In this document: positions 6,910-12,979 of the stretch, one piece after another | How positions within the stretch are numbered: the stretch's first letter is position 1 | Layout: every line of letters begins with the position of its first letter | DNA from: Actinomycetota bacterium | GTDB taxonomy: Bacteria; Actinomycetota; Acidimicrobiia; Acidimicrobiales; Iamiaceae | NCBI GenBank assembly: GCA_018268545.1 | Contig: JAFDWI010000213.1 | Span: 1 to 12,979, forward strand | Direction of reading: 5' to 3' | DNA: 12,979 nt | Position numbers and translations under genes: made by a program | Notes under the pieces: generated by a model | Seen by the model: the letters and a program-made list of their open reading frames with translations, nothing else | Told to the model about the DNA's origin: nothing | Databases searched by the model: none

Positions 6910-8063
6910 GCCGCTCTCGCTCCACGCAACCGCTGGACCACATCCACGACGACGCCGACCGCGAAGTCGACCTCGGCGTCCGTCGTCTCGCGTCCGACCG
7001 AGACTCGCAGTGCTCCACGCGCGAACTCGTCGGGCACCCCCATCGCGGCGAGCACATGGGAAGGTTCCAACGCGCCTGCGGCACATGCCGAACCCGCGGA
7101 GGCCTCGACGCCGGCTTCATCGAGGAGGAACAGCATCGCCTCGGACTCGATACCGCGGAAACACAGCTGTGCGATCCCTCCCACAACGGGCGCAGCCGAC
7201 CCCCGATCGGGTCGCGCAGGTTCGATCACGTCGGGCACACCGGCCGTGACCCCTCGGACGAAGCGGTCACGGCGGGTTGCCACCTCCGCTGCGACCAGGT
7301 CACGTTCGGCTGCGGTGAGCACCAGCGCGCGAGCCAGGCCGACCGCGCCGACGACATTCTGGGTCCCACTGCGAAGCTCGCTCTCCTGACCGCCACCGAG
7401 GAGCCGCGGCGTGAGCACGCCACGATCTCGCACGACCAACGCGCCGACACCGACCGGACCCCCGAGCTTGTGACCGCTGATCGTCATCAGGTCGACCACC
7501 GAGGCGAGGCCACGCAGGTCGATCCATCCGGCCGCCTGCACCGCGTCGGTGTGGACCGGCGTGCCCGGCGACATCGCACGGACGAGCGACACGACATCCT
7601 CGACGGGCTGTCGAACCCCGTTCTCGTTGTTCACGGTCATCACCGAGACGAGCGCGATTCCCTCGTCGAGTGCCTCGGCGAGGCGGCGCTCGGTGTCTTC
7701 GAGCGACAGCAGGCCGGTCGAGTCGACGCCGATCGTCTCGCCTCCGAGGTGGCGGGTCGGCTCGAGGACCGCGTGATGTTCCACCGCACTGCACAACACC
7801 CGTCCCGCTCGACGTGATGCGACGCCGTTCACGGCGAGGTCGTCGGCCTCGGTTCCGCCCGAGGTGAACACGACCATCGACGCGTCGACGCCCAGGACGT
7901 CCGCGACGTCGTCGCGCGCATCGTCGAGGATCCGTCTCGCCCGGCGACCCGACCGGTGGATCGAAGACGGATTCCCGTTCACCTGTGCCGCTGCCTCGGC
8001 CATCGCGTCGGCCACCTCGCGCCGCATCGGCGCGGTGGCAGCATGATCGAGATTGACGCGCAC
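6906..8063 (-). CDS. iscS: Cysteine desulfurase, NifS/IscS type
   Basis: PLP-dependent enzyme that removes sulfur from L-cysteine as an enzyme persulfide plus alanine, supplying Fe-S assembly and, here, very likely MnmA. 385 residues. Visible: NLDHAATAP near the N-terminus; NPSSIHRSGRRAR (31-43); TSGGTEADDLAV (67-78), binding PLP phosphate; VEHHAVL with His96; HTDAVQ with Asp173 and Gln176; ISGHKLGGP with the PLP Lys199; RSGTQNV; and SAGSACAAG with catalytic Cys327, followed by PSHVL. The GGTEAD segment departs slightly from the usual GATESN. GTG 8063 is chosen because the family begins within a few residues of the LDHAATxP motif and a -10-like TATCCT ends seven bases before it; no Shine-Dalgarno is present. 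The open frame continuing upstream into the rhomboid gene is a shadow. The stop overlaps the mnmA start (ATGA). Confidence 0.95.
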   Translation of the reverse strand: MRVNLDHAATAPMRREVADAMAEAAAQVNGNPSSIHRSGRRARRILDDARDDVADVLGVDASMVVFTSGGTEADDLAVNGVASRRAGRVLCSAVEHHAVLEPTRHLGGETIGVDSTGLLSLEDTERRLAEALDEGIALVSVMTVNNENGVRQPVEDVVSLVRAMSPGTPVHTDAVQAAGWIDLRGLASVVDLMTISGHKLGGPVGVGALVVRDRGVLTPRLLGGGQESELRSGTQNVVGAVGLARALVLTAAERDLVAAEVATRRDRFVRGVTAGVPDVIEPARPDRGSAAPVVGGIAQLCFRGIESEAMLFLLDEAGVEASAGSACAAGALEPSHVLAAMGVPDEFARGALRVSVGRETTDAEVDFAVGVVVDVVQRLRGARAA

Positions 8064-8070
8064 CCGAGTC

Positions 8071-8098
8071 AGGATAGGACCGTCGACGGTACGGACAA
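8071..8098 (-). promoter_or_regulatory. Probable leaderless promoter of the cysteine desulfurase-mnmA operon
   Basis: On the minus strand TTGTCC (8093-8098), 16 bases, then TATCCT (8071-8076), then seven bases to the GTG start at 8063. Both boxes resemble sigma70-family consensus elements (TTGACA, TAnnnT) and the distance predicts a transcript starting at the GTG. It lies in the 53-base gap after the rhomboid gene, so the sulfur-transfer pair may be transcribed independently of the genes upstream. Inference from sequence only. Confidence 0.6.
8079..8090. promoter_or_regulatory. Perfect 12-bp palindrome between -35 and -10 boxes (candidate operator)
   Basis: ACCGTCGACGGT is its own reverse complement and lies wholly in the 16-base spacer of the putative cysteine desulfurase promoter. 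A dimeric regulator bound here would block RNA polymerase. A half-site, CGACGGT, recurs at 8102-8108, eighteen bases further upstream relative to the gene. No regulator is identified. G/C-rich DNA yields palindromes by chance, so this is suggestive only. Confidence 0.4.
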
Positions 8099-8116
8099 CA
8101 GCGACGGTGCTCGGGT

Positions 8117-9052
8117 TCAGCCGCCGGCGAAACCGTTGCCCGCCGCGTTCGCGACGACGATGGCTGACGCGATGAACACGAGGCACAGCCCGATGCCACC
8201 GGCCCAGCTCACCATCATGCGGGTTCGCCGGTCCGCGTTGCGCATGCGGTCGGGAAGATCGACGACCACGAGCCCGGCGACGGCCCCGCCGATCAGTCCA
8301 CCGACATGGGCCCCGACCGAGATGTAACGCGAGAGCGAGAAGGTGATGACGAGGTTCAGGACCACCAGCCCGACGAGGCCGGTGTTGCGCAGCGCGATGC
8401 CACGCGCCTTCGCGATCGCCAGGATCGCACCCATGAGACCGAATATCGCGCCGGAGGCGCCGACGGTCGGTACGTTCGGTGCAAGGAGGAGCGCACCGAG
8501 TGAACCGGCGAACAGCGATGCGAAGTAGATCAGACCCATGCGGGACCGGCCGAGTTGCGTCTCGATGATCCTCCCGAGGACATACAGCACCCACATGTTC
8601 ATCGCGATGTGGATGAGTCCGGCATGGATGAACCCCGCAGAGAGCAACCGGTACCACTGGCCCTCGGCCACGCCCAGGTAACCCGAGTACACCGGCCGAC
8701 CGCCGACCTGGGACACCTGCGTCGGGATCGACGCGAAGAGCGCCCACTTGGTGATCACCGCAGCCGAGGTGTCCAACGCGTCGCTCGACCGCCAGACGAC
8801 CTGACCACCCACCCACACCGCGGCGTTGATCACGATCAGGGCGATCGTCAGCACCGGTCTGGCGAACCCGGCCCGGATCGGGTTCACGGTGCGCGTGTGC
8901 TCGGCAGCGACGCACTCGGGACAGTGGAACCCCACCGATGCCTGGTGCATGCAACGAGGGCAGATCGGTCGACCGCATCGCTGGCACGAAACGCCGGCAG
9001 GAGCATCGGGATGGCGGTAGCAGGTCCGTACGGCCTGTTCGGGGGCGGTCAC
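8117..9052 (-). CDS. Rhomboid-family intramembrane serine protease with N-terminal zinc finger
   Basis: Rhomboids cleave transmembrane segments of client proteins inside the membrane. 311 residues. The first 50 form a B-box-like metal-binding module with CYRH, CQRC, CPRC and HCPEC, ending before a basic linker. Membrane segments follow: one near 65-85, then a rhomboid core with GQWYRLLSAGFIHAGLIHIAMNMW (the HxxxxHxxMN signature), GASGAIFGLMGA with catalytic Ser200, GAHVGGLIGG with catalytic His249, and a final helix at about 285-305 after an Arg-rich cytosolic loop. All catalytic features are intact, so it is probably active. Start is GTG 9052; no strong Shine-Dalgarno is seen, but a TAGACT box lies nine bases upstream at 9062-9067. 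The stop of the maltokinase-like gene is only seven bases upstream, so cotranscription is likely. The substrate is unknown. Confidence 0.93.
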   Translation of the reverse strand: MTAPEQAVRTCYRHPDAPAGVSCQRCGRPICPRCMHQASVGFHCPECVAAEHTRTVNPIRAGFARPVLTIALIVINAAVWVGGQVVWRSSDALDTSAAVITKWALFASIPTQVSQVGGRPVYSGYLGVAEGQWYRLLSAGFIHAGLIHIAMNMWVLYVLGRIIETQLGRSRMGLIYFASLFAGSLGALLLAPNVPTVGASGAIFGLMGAILAIAKARGIALRNTGLVGLVVLNLVITFSLSRYISVGAHVGGLIGGAVAGLVVVDLPDRMRNADRRTRMMVSWAGGIGLCLVFIASAIVVANAAGNGFAGG

Positions 9053-9059
9053 GAGCCGG

Positions 9060-10418
9060 TCAGTCTACCGGGCCACCGACGAGGCGCTTCAGCGCGGCGA
9101 CCGGGATCGCCTCCATCTCGGGCCGGTTCGCCCGCTCGTAGGCAACTTCGTACACGGCTCGCGCGACCTCGCCGATCTGCACCGCGGCTACCGACCCGGC
9201 CTCGTCGCCGAGGCGACGTCCGGCCCGGTAGCCGTCCAGGAACGCTCCGGTGTTCCGCTCCATCCATGCGGACGCCCCGACGGCGATCGTGTCGCCGTCG
9301 AGTTCCGAATCGACCCGAGCTGCCCGGGTCATCGCCACCACGTAGTCGAACGATCGGAGCATCGACGCGACATCGAACCAGCCCGGCAGGGGTCGACGCC
9401 GCTCCTCGGCGGGCAGCAGCGGCGCCCCTTCGAAATCGAGGATCAGCCACCCCAGGTCACTTCGGAGGAGTTGACCGAGATGGAGGTTGCCGTGCACCCG
9501 GATCGTCGACAACTGCGGGCCGATCTCGTCACGTCGGCGTTTCGCCCACTGCTCGATGAGATCCGAGCCGAGTCCATCGATGTCGAGCCGGACGATCTGC
9601 CTGGCGATCTCGTCGACCAGCGCATCCGAGGACATCGCCGTGACGCCGTAGGCACGTTCCGACGCATTGTGCATGTCGGCCAGCATCGAGCCGATCCGTC
9701 GGGCCTCGGCACTGAAGTCACCGGGGGACAGCTGTGGGTCGAGCCCGGACGCGAACAGCTCACGAAGGCTCGCCTCGGCAAGGTCGAAACCGTTGGCCGC
9801 GCCGGGAAGGAACGGGCGCCGCAGAGCAAGATCCATGTCGGCGTGATGCCAGGACTCGACGGTTTCGAGCGTCGCACGGAACCCCTGTGCCCACAGCTGC
9901 GCGGGCATGTCCACGCCCGGGATGACGCCGTGCCGAGCGCGACGGAACACCTTGCAGAGCCACCGTTCGTCCGCAACGACCGAGGTGGACGTCTTGCCGA
10001 CCGTCAACTTGCGGACACTGCGCACATCGTCGAGATCCTCGAACATCTCGGCGAGCGCGATCGCGGTCAGTTCCGGGTCGACGAGCGCGTCGTAGACGAG
10101 CCAATCGCCGTCGTCATCCGAGATCGTACCCAAGACGCGCGAGGTCGCACCGATCAGGAATCCCGGCGGATCCTTGCTCGGCCGCACGCCGACGAGCACC
10201 TGGTACGCGCCCACGACAACCCCGTCGAGGGTGGCATCGACGATCGCCCAGATCAGACCCGGGTCGCCGTCACGCCACACCTCCCGATCTCGGACCACCG
10301 CTCCGACGTCGACCGGGACGCCGCTGCGGATCGCCGCCCGGGTCCGACCGTGCGCGAACCACGGTTGACGAGCCAGGTAGTCCGGTAGGAACCGGTCGAA
10401 ATCGGTCGGAGCGATCAT
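9060..10418 (-). CDS. mak: Maltokinase-like protein (Mak/Pep2 family) with HGN catalytic loop
   Basis: Maltokinase uses ATP to make maltose-1-phosphate, feeding GlgE for alpha-glucan synthesis. 452 residues, normal for the family. An N-terminal cap (about 1-110, with FLPDYLARQPWFAHG) precedes a kinase fold: VGKTSTSVVADERWLCKVFRR with the ATP-binding Lys156 (140-160); RVHGNLHLGQLL (308-318); and LILDFEGAPLLPAEERRRPLP with metal-binding Asp328. The family catalytic loop normally reads HGDxHLGQ; here residue 311 is Asn (codon AAC), so the presumed catalytic base is replaced. The region after Lys156 (GVIPGVDMP) also differs from the usual NPDxE type. The protein may be a slow or altered kinase or have another acceptor; the other motifs argue against a pseudogene. 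Start ATG 10418 overlaps the treS stop as ATGA, supporting both the start and the functional pairing. Confidence 0.88.
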   Translation of the reverse strand: MIAPTDFDRFLPDYLARQPWFAHGRTRAAIRSGVPVDVGAVVRDREVWRDGDPGLIWAIVDATLDGVVVGAYQVLVGVRPSKDPPGFLIGATSRVLGTISDDDGDWLVYDALVDPELTAIALAEMFEDLDDVRSVRKLTVGKTSTSVVADERWLCKVFRRARHGVIPGVDMPAQLWAQGFRATLETVESWHHADMDLALRRPFLPGAANGFDLAEASLRELFASGLDPQLSPGDFSAEARRIGSMLADMHNASERAYGVTAMSSDALVDEIARQIVRLDIDGLGSDLIEQWAKRRRDEIGPQLSTIRVHGNLHLGQLLRSDLGWLILDFEGAPLLPAEERRRPLPGWFDVASMLRSFDYVVAMTRAARVDSELDGDTIAVGASAWMERNTGAFLDGYRAGRRLGDEAGSVAAVQIGEVARAVYEVAYERANRPEMEAIPVAALKRLVGGPVD

Positions 10419-12112
10419 GGCCGTGTCGCAGGATCTGCGACAACAGTGAACCAGAAGAATCCGTACGGGGGAAGGGTCACGGGCCACACGTCGGTCGTCA
10501 CCGCCGGGAAGGGGACCTGACCGACCATTTCGACGGGCACGGCCCCCGCGAACGCTCCCAGGGTGAGTTCCGCCGGCTGGGCCAGCCCGGACAGGTTGTT
10601 CACGCACAGCACGGCCACACCGGTCGTCTCGTCTCGCCGCAGGAACGCGAGGATCGCAGGGTTCTGCACACCGACCACCTCGAAGGTGCCCGTACCGAAC
10701 ACCGGCGTCTGGCTCCGAATGGCGATCATCCGTCGGATCCAGTGCAGGAACGACGACGGGTCGCGCAGGCTCGACTCGACGTTGGTCGCCTGATACCCGT
10801 AGACGGGATCCATGAGCGGCGGCAGGTACAGCTGTGCGAAGTCGGCGTTCGAGAACCCGCCGTTGCGATCGGGCGACCATTGCATCGGCGTCCGGACCGC
10901 GTCACGGTCACCGAGGTAGATGTTGTCGCCCATCCCGATCTCGTCGCCGTGATACAGAACCGGCGAGCCGGGAAGGCTGAACAGCAACGCATGGAACAGC
11001 TCGGCGACGCGCCGATCGTTGTCGAGGAGTGGGAACAGCCGACGGGAGATCCCGACGTTGCGCTTCATGCGCGGATCACGCGCATACTCGGAATACAGGT
11101 AGTCCCGCTCCTCGTCGGTGACCATCTCGAGGGTCAACTCGTCGTGGTTCCGCAGGAACAGTCCCCATTGGCATCCCTCGGGAATCGCAGGCGTCTCGGC
11201 GAGGATCTCGGTGATCGGGAACCGTTGTGCGCGGCGTACCGCGAGGTACATCCGTGGCATGAGCGGAAAGTGGAAGCACATGTGGCATTCGTCGCCGGCC
11301 CCGTAGTAGTCGACCACATCGGCCGGCCACTGGTTCGCTTCGGCGAGCAGGACCCGACCCGGACCGAATTCGGCATCGACCGTGGCCCGCAACGTTTTCA
11401 GGAACGCGTGCGTCTCGGGCAGGTTCTCGCAGCGCGTCCCGTCCCGCTCGAACAGGTACGGCACGGCGTCGAGGCGGAAGCCGTCCAACCCGACCCGCAA
11501 CCAGAATCGCACCACGTCGAGCATCGCCTCGGCGACTTCGGGATTGTCGTAGTTGAGGTCCGGCTGGTGGTGGAAGAACCGATGCCAGTAGTACTGGCCT
11601 CGGGTCGCGTCCCAGGTCCAGTTCGACGCCTCGGTGTCGAGGAACACGATGGGGACGTCGGCCCAACGCTGGTCGTCATCGCCCCACACGTACCAGTCGG
11701 CCTTCGGGTTCACCTTCGACGAGCGGGACTCGACGAACCACGGGTGCTGGTCGGAGGTGTGGTTGATCACCAGGTCCGCGATGACCCGGATGCCACGCGC
11801 ATGACAGGCCGAGACGACCGCCTCGGCATCGTCGACCGTGCCGTATTCGGGCAGCACGGTGAAGAAGTCGGCGATGTCGTAGCCGCCGTCCCGCAAGGGC
11901 GACTGGTAGAAGGGCAACAGCCAGATGCAGTCGATGCCGAGCCACTCGAGGTAGTCGAGCCGGTCGATGATCCCCGGCAGATCCCCCGTCCCGTCACCGT
12001 TCAGGTCGGCGAACCCGCGGACCAGCAGTTCATAGAACACCGCCGTGCGGTACCACTCGGGGTCGTCGTCCAACGGACGCCGCGGCCCACCTGGCGGGAG
12101 TGCGAGTCTCAC
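10415..12112 (-). CDS. treS: Trehalose synthase TreS (maltose alpha-D-glucosyltransferase, GH13)
   Basis: TreS interconverts maltose and trehalose by intramolecular transglucosylation in the cytoplasm. 565 residues, close to the usual 570-600. GH13 landmarks: the family-typical N-terminus EWYRTAVFYELLVRGFADLNGDG (about 19-41); calcium-site-like DLNGDGTGD; region I DLVINHTS (113-120); region II GFRLDAVPYL with nucleophile Asp215; region III LLAEANQWP with acid/base Glu258; region IV FLRNHDELTLEM with transition-state Asp324; and YHGDEIGMGDN. A small C-terminal beta-domain ends the protein (PYGFFWFTV). Strong similarity to TreS rather than to other GH13 enzymes comes from the combination of EANQWP, HFPLMPRMY and DRNGGFSNADFAQLYLPP. 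Start GTG 12112 overlaps the enoyl-CoA hydratase stop as GTGA; the stop overlaps mak as ATGA. Confidence 0.97.
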   Translation of the reverse strand: MRLALPPGGPRRPLDDDPEWYRTAVFYELLVRGFADLNGDGTGDLPGIIDRLDYLEWLGIDCIWLLPFYQSPLRDGGYDIADFFTVLPEYGTVDDAEAVVSACHARGIRVIADLVINHTSDQHPWFVESRSSKVNPKADWYVWGDDDQRWADVPIVFLDTEASNWTWDATRGQYYWHRFFHHQPDLNYDNPEVAEAMLDVVRFWLRVGLDGFRLDAVPYLFERDGTRCENLPETHAFLKTLRATVDAEFGPGRVLLAEANQWPADVVDYYGAGDECHMCFHFPLMPRMYLAVRRAQRFPITEILAETPAIPEGCQWGLFLRNHDELTLEMVTDEERDYLYSEYARDPRMKRNVGISRRLFPLLDNDRRVAELFHALLFSLPGSPVLYHGDEIGMGDNIYLGDRDAVRTPMQWSPDRNGGFSNADFAQLYLPPLMDPVYGYQATNVESSLRDPSSFLHWIRRMIAIRSQTPVFGTGTFEVVGVQNPAILAFLRRDETTGVAVLCVNNLSGLAQPAELTLGAFAGAVPVEMVGQVPFPAVTTDVWPVTLPPYGFFWFTVVADPATRP

Positions 12113-12918
12113 CGGCCCGTGAACGTCGCCTTCCCGGGGCCGTGCTCCAGAAACGAAGCGACCCCGATCTGTGCGTCGTCGGTTTCGAACACCTGGGCGA
12201 ACAGGTCGCCCTCGAGGCTGAGTCCGTCGGCGAGCGGTCCGTCGAGGCCGGCGTCGATCGCCTGCTTCGCGAACGCCTGGGCGACCCGTGCGCCGTTCGC
12301 GAATTCGGTGGCGAGCTCACGGGCACGCGCCAGGACGACGTCGGCATCCATGTCGTCCTCGTCCGGGTCGACGAGTTCGTCGACGAGCCCCATCTCGAGT
12401 GCGGCAGTCGCCCGGATCTGGCGCCCCGAACAGATCAGGTCTTTGGCCTTGGACGGCCCGACGAGGCGAGCGAGGCGCTGGGTGCCACCTCCTCCGGGGA
12501 TGATCCCGAGCAGGATCTCGGGCTGAGCGAATCGGGATTTCGTCGATGCGACACGCAGGTCGCACGCCAGGGCGAGTTCGCAGCCGCCGCCCAGCGCGAC
12601 GCCGTTGACGGCGGCGATGACCATCCGCGGGATCGCGGCGACGGCGTCGAGCGCTTCACGGAATGCACCGCCGATTCGCCGCGCCTCCTTCGCGCCCGCG
12701 AACTCGGTGATGTCGGCGCCGGCGGCGAAGATCTTCGGGCCACCGGTGATGACGACCGCACCGGGCGGGTCGGCGGTCAGGCGTGTCGCGACCGCATGCA
12801 GCTGTGCGAGCAGCGCAGTCGACAACGCGTTGACCTTGCCGTTCGCGAAGGTCACGACCGCAACCCCGTCGGACCCCGTCTCGAGCGCGACGAGGGGCGC
12901 CTCGGATTGTTGTGCCAT
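12109..12918 (-). CDS. Enoyl-CoA hydratase/isomerase (crotonase) family protein
   Basis: 269 residues of crotonase fold. Hydratases of this family add water to trans-2-enoyl-CoA in fatty-acid beta-oxidation. Visible: VVTFANGKVNALS near the N-terminus; FAAGADITEFA (64-74), forming part of the oxyanion hole; ALGGGCELALACD with Glu114; and QPEILLGIIPGGGGTQRLARLVG with Glu134. Two acidic residues 20 apart at these places match the catalytic Glu pair of true hydratases. The exact CoA substrate cannot be told. Start ATG 12918 is chosen because AGGA is nine bases upstream and family N-termini begin here; an in-frame GTG at 12945 would add nine residues. The same sequence, TAGGAT, could instead be a -10 box. 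The stop overlaps the treS start (GTGA), so this gene leads an apparent operon with two trehalose/maltose genes, which is functionally unexpected. Confidence 0.93.
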   Translation of the reverse strand: MAQQSEAPLVALETGSDGVAVVTFANGKVNALSTALLAQLHAVATRLTADPPGAVVITGGPKIFAAGADITEFAGAKEARRIGGAFREALDAVAAIPRMVIAAVNGVALGGGCELALACDLRVASTKSRFAQPEILLGIIPGGGGTQRLARLVGPSKAKDLICSGRQIRATAALEMGLVDELVDPDEDDMDADVVLARARELATEFANGARVAQAFAKQAIDAGLDGPLADGLSLEGDLFAQVFETDDAQIGVASFLEHGPGKATFTGR

Positions 12919-12926
12919 GTCGGGTG

Positions 12927-12932
12927 ATCCTA
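12927..12932 (-). promoter_or_regulatory. TAGGAT box before the enoyl-CoA hydratase start: RBS or -10
   Basis: On the minus strand TAGGAT ends eight bases before the ATG at 12918. Its AGGA core is a credible Shine-Dalgarno (nine-base spacing), while the whole hexamer fits the TAnnnT -10 consensus at a distance suited to a near-leaderless mRNA. No convincing -35 is seen. Which role applies cannot be decided from sequence. Confidence 0.4.
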
Positions 12933-12945
12933 GGAGACATTTCAC

Positions 12946-12967
12946 CGATCTCGCCGATCTCGCCGAT
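12946..12967. repeat. Tandem 9-bp repeat upstream of the hydratase-treS-mak genes
   Basis: On the plus strand CGATCTCGC occurs twice head to tail (12946-12954 and 12955-12963), followed by CGAT. Read on the minus strand it is GGCGAGATC twice, then a degenerate third unit, GGTGAAATG. It lies about 28-50 bases upstream of the hydratase start codon, where a -35 element or activator site would sit. It may be an operator or a chance feature of G/C-rich DNA. Confidence 0.4.
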
Positions 12968-12979
12968 TCGGCCCCTCGA

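Noticed and set aside
8064..8987. Upstream extension of the cysteine desulfurase frame into the rhomboid gene
   Set aside because: The extension overlaps a convincing rhomboid gene in another frame, while the desulfurase family begins right at the LDHAATxP motif after GTG 8063.
10419..10880. Upstream extension of the maltokinase-like frame into treS
   Set aside because: ATG 10418 makes an ATGA overlap with treS and fits the family N-terminus; the extension has no homology-like motifs.
10742..12526. 594-codon open frame on the plus strand, antisense to treS and the hydratase
   Set aside because: It lies across two well-supported genes, has no recognisable domain, and is rich in Arg, Val and Asp as expected of a mirror frame in G/C-rich coding DNA.
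1..12979. Search for tRNA/rRNA genes, CRISPR arrays, insertion sequences or a defence or toxin island
   Set aside because: No cloverleaf-like region, no spaced identical repeats, no transposase motifs and no run of unknown small genes; every long stretch is explained by the ten genes listed.

Overview
The window looks like chromosomal DNA from a high-GC Actinomycetota. The evidence is the strong G/C preference at third codon positions, frequent GTG starts, several starts without a Shine-Dalgarno sequence, an NAD+-dependent ligase of actinobacterial type, and a TreS/maltokinase pair. The gene order cysteine desulfurase - mnmA - MetE-like protein - ligA matches, from memory, the order around ligA and trmU in mycobacteria and streptomycetes. 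A deep-branching class such as Acidimicrobiia is plausible but cannot be proven here. The window holds ten genes, no RNA gene, no CRISPR array, no insertion sequence, and no gene-free stretch longer than about 125 bases.

Left part (1-5900) contains ligA, a DUF4388-type protein, a MetE-like protein and a membrane protein. ligA (minus strand) lacks only its last BRCT residues, beyond the left edge. It is divergent from a plus-strand DUF4388 protein with a long acidic, tryptophan-punctuated tail. That gene converges on a minus-strand short MetE-like protein. The MetE-like gene is in turn divergent from a plus-strand six-helix membrane protein. So the conserved minus-strand backbone is interrupted by two plus-strand genes that I do not recall from the mycobacterial locus.

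Middle part (5854-9052) is a tRNA thiolation pair, a cysteine desulfurase (sulfur donor) and MnmA (tRNA U34 2-thiolase), joined by an ATGA overlap. The pair is driven by what looks like a leaderless promoter with a perfect 12-bp palindrome between its -35 and -10 boxes. Upstream lies a rhomboid protease with an N-terminal zinc-finger module.

Right part (9060-12945) is an operon-like run of enoyl-CoA hydratase, treS and mak, with GTGA and ATGA four-base overlaps between consecutive genes. TreS interconverts maltose and trehalose and Mak phosphorylates maltose to maltose-1-phosphate, the substrate of GlgE. No glgE or glgB is in the window, and a crotonase in the leading position is unusual. The maltokinase-like protein has Asn in place of the usual catalytic-loop Asp (HGN instead of HGD).

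Most of the window is ordinary housekeeping DNA and I see no clear new defence or mobile system. The best leads are the HGN maltokinase, the DUF4388 protein with its repeating Trp motif, the palindrome in the cysteine desulfurase promoter, the MetE-like protein lacking the expected zinc-ligand Glu, and the recurring TAnnnT box 6-9 bases before start codons.
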